DNA of 36,496 nt from Macrococcus bovicus (lineage in GTDB: Bacteria; Bacillota; Bacilli; Staphylococcales; Staphylococcaceae): positions 1 through 36,496 of the forward strand of contig NZ_SCWF01000016.1 of assembly GCF_004359575.1 (NCBI RefSeq). The letters are read 5' to 3'. The notes beneath the pieces are model-generated. The model worked only from the letters and a program-made list of their open reading frames with translations, was not told the origin of the DNA and searched no databases. How positions within the stretch are numbered: position 1 is the stretch's first letter; every line of letters begins with the position of its first letter. Both the position numbers and the translations under genes were made by a program. Of the stretch, positions 31,242 through 36,496 are shown in pieces.

Positions 31242-32231
31242 ATGAGACAACTGAAAGAAACAGGACTTACAAAAGAAGAACTGATCCATGCGTTTAAACA
31301 GGTTTTAAGGGGTCGGAGATTAGACGAACGACTCTGGCAGCTGACACGTATCGGTAAAACATCCTTTAATATTTCTGGGCAAGGTGCAGAAGTGGGACAG
31401 GTAGCAATGGTCATGGCTTTTCAACCTGAAAAAGATTACTTTCTGCCTTACTACCGCGATATGACCGCTTGCCTGGCCTGGGGGATGTCATCTAAAGACA
31501 TCATTCTGGGTTCTTTCGGTAAAGAAGCGGATCCATCATCCCATGGCCGTCAGATGCCTAACCATTATGGCTCAAAGGCACATCATATCATCTCACATTC
31601 CTCACCCGTCTCCACGCAACTGAATGTAGCAACAGGCATCGGCTATGCTGCGTTACTCGAAGAATCTGACTCTGTGACTGTAGCAACAACCGGAGAAGGT
31701 TCTTTCAACCAAGGAGAAGTTGCTGAAGCTATGAATTTTGCGGCGATCAAGAAACTGCCGATCATCTTTGTTGTCGAGAATAACTTATGGGCTATCTCGG
31801 TCGGGACCGAAGAACAGTATGCCAATAAAGAGATGGCAGACCGTGCTGCAGCCTATGGGTTTGAAGGGATTCGAGTAGACGGTATGGATTTTGCAGAATG
31901 CTATCTGACATTCAAACGGTTTGTTGACCAGGCACGTGCAGGAAAAGGGCCGGGACTGGTTGAACTGATGGTGTCACGCATGACTTCTCATTCATCAGAC
32001 GATGACCAGACGATTTATCGTTCCAAAGAAGAACTGGAAGAAATGAAGACGAAAGACCCGCTTGCTGTATTTCAGAAACAGCTGCTGGATGAAGGCTATC
32101 TGACACAGCAGGATATTGATGCAATGGAACTCGAGCTGAAGGAAGAGATCAATCAGGCAACAGATGAAGCAGAGCAGATGCCGGATCCTAAGGCCGCTGA
32201 TATTCTCACCCATGTCTGGGCAGAGCAGTAG
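31242..32231 (+). CDS. bkdAA: Branched-chain 2-oxoacid dehydrogenase E1 alpha
   Basis: A 329-residue thiamine-diphosphate subunit that, with E1 beta, decarboxylates the 2-oxoacids of valine, leucine and isoleucine. The ThDP/Mg motif runs from GEGSFNQGEVAEAMNF to VVENN (residues 151-181). YFLPYYRDMTACLAWGMSS and SSHGRQMPNHYGSKAHHIIS are typical of the branched-chain rather than the pyruvate enzyme, and SHSSDDDQTIYRS is the phosphorylation-loop region of the family. TAGGAGG precedes the ATG, 12 bases after E3. Confidence 0.95.
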   Translation: MRQLKETGLTKEELIHAFKQVLRGRRLDERLWQLTRIGKTSFNISGQGAEVGQVAMVMAFQPEKDYFLPYYRDMTACLAWGMSSKDIILGSFGKEADPSSHGRQMPNHYGSKAHHIISHSSPVSTQLNVATGIGYAALLEESDSVTVATTGEGSFNQGEVAEAMNFAAIKKLPIIFVVENNLWAISVGTEEQYANKEMADRAAAYGFEGIRVDGMDFAECYLTFKRFVDQARAGKGPGLVELMVSRMTSHSSDDDQTIYRSKEELEEMKTKDPLAVFQKQLLDEGYLTQQDIDAMELELKEEINQATDEAEQMPDPKAADILTHVWAEQ

Positions 32232-32246
32232 AGAGGAGATACATCT

Positions 32247-33233
32247 ATGACAATGATGACTTATTTAGAAGCAATTAATCGTGGCATTGCAGAAGAAATG
32301 GAAAAAGACGAGAAGGTCGTTATCTTCGGGGAAGATGTCGGAGGTGTGAAAGGGGGTGTCTTCGGCGTGACTAAAGATCTGGCTGCGCGTTTTGGCGATA
32401 AACGGGTCTTCAATACACCGCTGACAGAAGGCCTGATCGGCGGTCTGGCAGTCGGGCTTGGCGTAAGGGGTTACCGTGCCATCGGTGAGTTCCAGTTTGC
32501 GGATTATATTCTGCCGGCGGTCAACGAAATTATGTCTGAGGCCGCACGAATGCGCTACCGGACAAGCGGAGATTTTACGACACCGATTGTTTACCGGACG
32601 CCTTATGGAGGTGGTGTCAGAGGCGGGTTCTATCATTCGCAGACCACTGATAAGATCTTTGTGGGCCAACCCGGACTCCGCGTCGTCACGCCTTCATCTG
32701 TTTATGATGCAAAAGGGCTGATTAAAGCTGCTATCCGTAGCGATGATCCCGTATTGTTCTATGAGCATAAACGTCTTTACAGATTATTGAAAGAAGACGT
32801 CCCTGAGACAGATTATGTGGTGCCGCTCGATAAGGCGAATATCGTCAGACAAGGTGAAGATATTACCGTCATCGCTTATGGCATGGCACTTCAGCTTGCA
32901 CTTAAGGCAGCTGATACGCTTGCCAAAGAGGATATTGAAGCAGAAGTAGTAGACGTCCGTTCTCTCTATCCGCTCGATAAAGAAACATTGATTCAGGCAG
33001 CCAAGAAAACAGGCAAAGTCCTTCTCATAACTGAAGATAATAAAGAACAAAGTGTGATGAGTGAAATAGCGGCGATAATAGCGGAAGAAGCACTTTTCGA
33101 TTTAGACGCACCGATTCGTCGACTGGCAGGCCCGGATTCGCCGAGCATGCCATATGCCTTATCATTAGAACGGGAATTTCTGATCAATGAAGAAAAAGTA
33201 GAACACGCGATGCGTGAGCTGGCTGAATTCTAA
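32247..33233 (+). CDS. bkdAB: Branched-chain 2-oxoacid dehydrogenase E1 beta
   Basis: A 328-residue E1 beta subunit. Conserved features are EKVVIFGEDVGGVKGGVFGV, VFNTPLTEGLIGGLAVGLG, the active-site His in GGVRGGFYHSQT and the C-terminal transketolase domain (QGEDITVIAYGMALQLALKA, DVRSLYPLDKETL). It forms the alpha2beta2 E1 heterotetramer with the upstream product. GAGGAG lies about nine bases before the ATG, 15 bases after the previous stop. Confidence 0.95.
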   Translation: MTMMTYLEAINRGIAEEMEKDEKVVIFGEDVGGVKGGVFGVTKDLAARFGDKRVFNTPLTEGLIGGLAVGLGVRGYRAIGEFQFADYILPAVNEIMSEAARMRYRTSGDFTTPIVYRTPYGGGVRGGFYHSQTTDKIFVGQPGLRVVTPSSVYDAKGLIKAAIRSDDPVLFYEHKRLYRLLKEDVPETDYVVPLDKANIVRQGEDITVIAYGMALQLALKAADTLAKEDIEAEVVDVRSLYPLDKETLIQAAKKTGKVLLITEDNKEQSVMSEIAAIIAEEALFDLDAPIRRLAGPDSPSMPYALSLEREFLINEEKVEHAMRELAEF

Positions 33234-33251
33234 TAGTAAAGGAGTGTCATC

Positions 33252-34424
33252 ATGGCGATTAAAACGATTGTATTACCGGGTTTAGGCGAAAGTGTCACAG
33301 AAGCTTCTATTACGAACTGGCTTGTCCAGCCGGGAGATCAGATTGAGCGTTACCAGCCTATAGCTGAAGCGACTTCTGATAAAGTGACGACTGAGATTCC
33401 ATCTGATTATGCCGGAACTGTAAAAGAACTGCTGGTTGAAGTAGATAGAGATATTCCGATTCACGAACCGATTATGACAATAGAAGTGGCAATGTCACAG
33501 GATGAGGAAACAGTAGAGGAGACGGTTCGTCCGGCAGAAAAAGCTGCGGCCGATCAAACTAAGCGAGGCCGCTATTCTCCAGCAGTCCTGAAGCTTTCCC
33601 AGGAACGTCACATCAATCTGGCGGAGGTGACAGGAACAGGTCGTCATGGCCGCATCACACGTAAAGATATTCTGAACTTCCGACCGGAGCAAGCAGCAGA
33701 GGAGCAAGCAGCTGTCACATCAACTGCTGCAGAAGTAGTGCAGACAGACGGGGTCAGAAAGGCGATTGCGAAGCGCATGGTACAGAGCGTCAATGAAATT
33801 CCGCATGCCTGGATGATGGTAGAAGCGGATGTCACTGAACTGGTAAAACTGCGGAACGCGCATAAAACTGCTTTTAAAGAGCAAGAAGGCATCTCGCTGT
33901 CTTTCTATCCATTCTTTATCAAAGCAGTGGCACAGGCTCTTAAGAAACATCCGAAGATGAATGCATCATGGGTGGACAATGAAATCACTTTCTTTAAAGA
34001 CATCAATATTTCTATAGCCGTTGCTACAGATGATCATCTCTTTGTGCCGGTCATCAGAAATGCCGATGAGTTATCAGTAAAAGGAATTGCCAAAGAAGTC
34101 AATCGACTGGCTCGTGCTGTAAGAAATAACAGTCTGACTGCTGAGCAGATGCAAGGAGGAACGATAACGGTCAACAATACCGGTTCATTCGGATCGGTGA
34201 TGTCTCAGGGCATCATTAATTACCCGCAGGCGGCCATCCTGCAGATTGAAAGTATTAATAAACGGGTGATACCGACTGAAGAAGGCGGTCTGAAATTTGC
34301 TGACATCATCAATCTTTGTCTGTCAATCGACCACCGGATTCTGGATGGACTTGCAGCAGGACGGTTCCTTGCAGATGTCAAAAACAATCTGCTGCAATTT
34401 AACAGTGAAGCGGATATCTACTAA
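33252..34424 (+). CDS. bkdB: Branched-chain 2-oxoacid dehydrogenase E2 (dihydrolipoyl acyltransferase)
   Basis: A 390-residue core subunit that transfers the branched acyl group to CoA. Domains in order: one lipoyl domain (1-80) with the lipoylated Lys44 in EATSDKVTTEIPS; a linker; a peripheral-subunit-binding domain (about 108-145, RYSPAVLKLSQERHINLAEV, then GRHGRITRKDIL); a catalytic domain with His361 and Asp365 in SIDHRILDGLAAGRF. Products such as isovaleryl-CoA prime branched-chain fatty acid synthesis. It is the last gene of the operon, followed by a strong terminator. No phosphotransbutyrylase/butyrate kinase genes are present in the window. Confidence 0.95.
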   Translation: MAIKTIVLPGLGESVTEASITNWLVQPGDQIERYQPIAEATSDKVTTEIPSDYAGTVKELLVEVDRDIPIHEPIMTIEVAMSQDEETVEETVRPAEKAAADQTKRGRYSPAVLKLSQERHINLAEVTGTGRHGRITRKDILNFRPEQAAEEQAAVTSTAAEVVQTDGVRKAIAKRMVQSVNEIPHAWMMVEADVTELVKLRNAHKTAFKEQEGISLSFYPFFIKAVAQALKKHPKMNASWVDNEITFFKDINISIAVATDDHLFVPVIRNADELSVKGIAKEVNRLARAVRNNSLTAEQMQGGTITVNNTGSFGSVMSQGIINYPQAAILQIESINKRVIPTEEGGLKFADIINLCLSIDHRILDGLAAGRFLADVKNNLLQFNSEADIY

Positions 34425-34431
34425 TCATCGT

Positions 34432-34475
34432 ACCTTGAATGTGAGTAATCAGTTAACATTCAAGGTCTTTTTTTG
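34432..34475 (+). terminator. Terminator of the bkd operon
   Basis: Perfect 11-pair stem (ACCTTGAATGT at 34432-34442, ACATTCAAGGT at 34456-34466) followed by C and T7. Confidence 0.93.
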
Positions 34476-34950
34476 TTAACTTTTAAGATAAACATCTCAT
34501 AACGAAAGCCCTTTCACTGACAAGAAATAAACAGAAGTAATAATGGCATTGATAGATGATATATAACAAGAATTAACATAGCTCTTTTGTTTAAATAAAA
34601 GACTAAAAATATACTTATTTAAGGTAAATACACTTAAAAAATATGTGTTTTCTTTAATTGTTCACATTTATATGTCTCGCACTTTAACGCTTTGGTGTAT
34701 ATTAGTGTTATTAAGAAACCAGGAGAGGAGTCCTGAGAGAAGATTGATGTAGTACAGTTATAAAACAGCCGTAACACAAGCTGAAAAAGATGAAGAATTA
34801 CTGCAGGATTTTTCATAACAGAGTAGCTGTCCTTACAAAAATTCTGAATATTTCAAAAATATAACAGATTTTCTCAAAAATGTTTGCCTTATTTTTATTA
34901 GTGGAAATTAAAGTAATGTGTTGCAAAAAATCGATAAAAGGTGGATTATC
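34476..34950. other. AT-rich intergenic region before norB
   Basis: About 475 bases without a convincing gene. One short plus-strand frame without a start, 34749-34818 (YSYKTAVTQAEKDEELLQDF, then S and stop), has protein-like composition and could be the tail of a lost gene. The norB promoter must lie near 34880-34915 but has no consensus -35/-10 pair that I trust. Confidence 0.4.
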
Positions 34951-36345
34951 ATGAATCAAAATCACACAAGTGAACAGTTTAAGGGCGATAATAAGTTAAT
35001 TATCGGTATTGTGCTTGCAGTACTGACTTTCTGGCTTTTTGCTCAATCACTCGTCAATATCGTACCAACATTAAAAGATAGTTTTAATACAAGCATGGGA
35101 AATGTCAACACTGCGCTTAGTCTGACAGCATTGTTCTGTGGGATGTTCGTTGTAGGTGCAGGGGGCATAGCGGATAAATATGGTCGTGTGAAAGTGACAC
35201 AAGTAGGTCTTATCTTAAGTATAATAGGTTCAGCACTTGTGATAGCAACAAATATTCCGGCTGTTCTGATGGTAGGACGTGTTATACAAGGTTTTTCGGC
35301 AGCAGCAATCATGCCTGCAACATTAGCGATTGTTAAAGCTTACTACCACGGCGCAGATCGCCAGAGAGCATTAAGTTTCTGGTCAATCGGTTCTTGGGGT
35401 GGCTCAGGTATCTGTTCATTCTTCGGTGGTGCAGTAGCCACATTTATGGGCTGGAAATGGATCTTTATCTTTTCAATTCTTCTTTCTATCATTGCCTTCT
35501 TCCTGATCAAAGGAACGCCTGAAACAAAAGCAGATGAGGAAACGCGTACACGTTTCGATGTGCCTGGTCTTGCCATTTTAGTGGTATTTGTATTAGGGCT
35601 TGAGCTCTTCATCACTAAAGGCGGGGAATTCGGTTATACTTCAATGATTTCACTCGGATTAATTGCGCTGATCGTGATATCATTCATTGTCTTTTTCTTA
35701 CGTGAACGTGTATCAAAAAATCCATTGATTGATTTCCATTTATTCTCTAACAAGCCTTATACCGGTGCGGTCATTTCTAACTTCCTCTTAAATGCAGTCG
35801 GTGGGACATTAATCGTCGCAAATACATTTGCACAGCAAGGACTTGGATTTTCGGTATTTAAAGCAGGTCTGTTATCATTAACCTATTTAGTGATGGTGTT
35901 ACTGATGATTCGTGTGGGTGAGAAGATGCTGCAGAAAATGGGCGCGAAAAAGCCGATGATGCTGGGATCGCTTATTACATTGATAGGTATCCTATTAATC
36001 TCATTAACATTCTTACCGGAAATGTTATATATCATCAGTTCTATTATCGGTTACTTATTATTTGGGTTCGGCTTAGGTATCTATGCAACGCCTTCTACAG
36101 ATACAGCGGTTTCTACTGCGCCTGAAAACAAAGCGGGGGTAGCAGCAGGTATCTACAAAATGGCTTCCTCTTTAGGTAATGGTTTTGGTATGGCCATCAG
36201 CGGTGCGGTCTATGCGACTGCGATTGTTGGGCTAGGACTTGCGCACGGTGCCATGATTGCATTATGGGTCAACGTCGGTATGGCCTTAGTATCATTACTG
36301 GCTATTATGTTCTTAATCCCTAACGATGATAAACGTGTAAAATAA
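34951..36345 (+). CDS. norB: MFS multidrug efflux transporter NorB
   Basis: A 464-residue proton-driven exporter with 14 predicted helices. The sequence closely follows staphylococcal NorB: FWLFAQSLVNIVPTLKDSFN, FVVGAGGIADKYGRVKVTQV (motif A), IMPATLAIVKAYYHGADRQR, SFWSIGSWGGSGICSFFGGA (motif C region) and GFGLGIYATPSTDTAVSTAP are all conserved. NorB exports fluoroquinolones, quaternary ammonium compounds and fatty acids in S. aureus. ATG 34951 follows AAAGGTGG; GTG 34918 is upstream of that site. An IS3-family element begins 30 bases after its stop in the same direction, so the IS is downstream and does not drive norB. Confidence 0.93.
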   Translation: MNQNHTSEQFKGDNKLIIGIVLAVLTFWLFAQSLVNIVPTLKDSFNTSMGNVNTALSLTALFCGMFVVGAGGIADKYGRVKVTQVGLILSIIGSALVIATNIPAVLMVGRVIQGFSAAAIMPATLAIVKAYYHGADRQRALSFWSIGSWGGSGICSFFGGAVATFMGWKWIFIFSILLSIIAFFLIKGTPETKADEETRTRFDVPGLAILVVFVLGLELFITKGGEFGYTSMISLGLIALIVISFIVFFLRERVSKNPLIDFHLFSNKPYTGAVISNFLLNAVGGTLIVANTFAQQGLGFSVFKAGLLSLTYLVMVLLMIRVGEKMLQKMGAKKPMMLGSLITLIGILLISLTFLPEMLYIISSIIGYLLFGFGLGIYATPSTDTAVSTAPENKAGVAAGIYKMASSLGNGFGMAISGAVYATAIVGLGLAHGAMIALWVNVGMALVSLLAIMFLIPNDDKRVK

Positions 36346-36374
36346 TAAAGTATTCAAGAGACAACGATATGATA

Positions 36375-36496
36375 TGCTCCCTATAAAGTAGACACTTAAA
36401 AAAGTAAAACTTTATAGGGAGTTTTTCTATGCGAAAAATCAAGCTATCACCGGAAACATTTCAGCAAATCTTCGATTTATATGAGGAAGGTCATTC
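36375..36496 (+). mobile_element. IS3-family (IS150-like) insertion sequence, left end
   Basis: TGCTCCCTATAAAGTAGACA at 36375-36394 is a typical IS150-group left terminal repeat, with TG at the tip and AAAGTAGACA inside. Thirteen bases of it (CTCCCTATAAAGT, 36377-36389) recur inverted at 36409-36421, just before the first gene, and are followed by a T run: a terminator that shields the transposase from outside transcripts. The rest of the element is outside the window. Confidence 0.75.
36429..36496 (+). CDS. IS3-family transposase OrfA, N-terminal fragment
   Basis: ATG 36429 opens MRKIKLSPETFQQIFDLYEE, then GHS up to the window edge. This is the start of a helix-turn-helix protein of the IS150-type OrfA, in which the DLYEEGHS helix precedes the recognition helix. 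A GGGAG within the upstream hairpin serves as ribosome binding site. The family call rests on this opening plus the terminal repeat. Confidence 0.7.
   Translation, partial: MRKIKLSPETFQQIFDLYEEGH

Noticed and set aside
34749-34818. Short frame ending AEKDEELLQDFS before norB
   Set aside because: Resembles a helical protein tail, perhaps of a regulator, but it has no start and no clear family.
1-36496. tRNA, rRNA, CRISPR arrays or prophage genes
   Set aside because: I found no cloverleaf or rRNA-like sequence, no spaced direct repeats and no phage structural or integrase genes.

Overview
The window looks like a chromosomal segment of a Staphylococcaceae bacterium. Supporting signs are a NorB-type efflux pump, an IsaB-like secreted antigen, a SAM-I riboswitch, a GAAC-N4-GTTC LexA box, a CodY-like box, strong AGGAGG ribosome binding sites and many perfect-stem terminators. 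Many core genes look richer in G+C than is usual for Staphylococcus, so a Macrococcus-like genus is my guess. That is inference, because no 16S or marker gene is present.

Layout. The window is bounded by two truncated insertion sequences: the first codons of an IS30-family transposase on the left (minus strand) and the start of an IS3-family (IS150-like) element on the right (plus strand). Bases 500-5700 form an AT-richer accessory block with a membrane-anchored XRE regulator, small hypothetical proteins, three GNAT acetyltransferases, a frameshifted DUF3021-like protein and an unrecognised 280-residue acidic protein. Bases 5800-10600 hold an IsaB-like secreted protein, an arylamine N-acetyltransferase operon (nat, a 58-residue membrane protein, and an amidohydrolase killed by a nonsense codon), a deleted EmrB/QacA-type pump and two TetR regulators. 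Bases 10700-14000 are a decay zone: a CPBP protease cut off at its end, the 3' end of an MhqD-like esterase, a ring-cleaving dioxygenase plus CHAP protein operon, the 3' end of an LPXTG surface protein, and the C-terminal half of an MFS pump.

Bases 14000-29300 look like ordinary chromosome: a SAM-riboswitch-controlled aminotransferase, an SOS-controlled Y-family polymerase, a DUF2188 protein, an APC amino acid permease, an RluA-type pseudouridine synthase, an alpha/beta hydrolase, BrnQ, YitT, a divergent XRE-cupin/EamA pair, a YhgE-like protein, a formate/nitrite transporter, a HEPN-like/CBS protein and a TspO-like protein. Bases 29400-34500 hold a dioxygenase remnant and a complete four-gene branched-chain 2-oxoacid dehydrogenase operon. 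norB and the IS3 element close the window.

How the genes fit together. Two themes stand out. One is branched-chain amino acid use: BrnQ imports Leu/Ile/Val and the bkd complex makes branched acyl-CoA primers for membrane lipids. The other is handling of aromatic or quinone-like toxins (nat, dioxygenase, esterase remnant, three MFS pumps or remnants, TetR regulators), in which several members are broken. A near-identical 25/27-base promoter element in front of nat and in front of the first tetR suggests that this TetR protein controls both.
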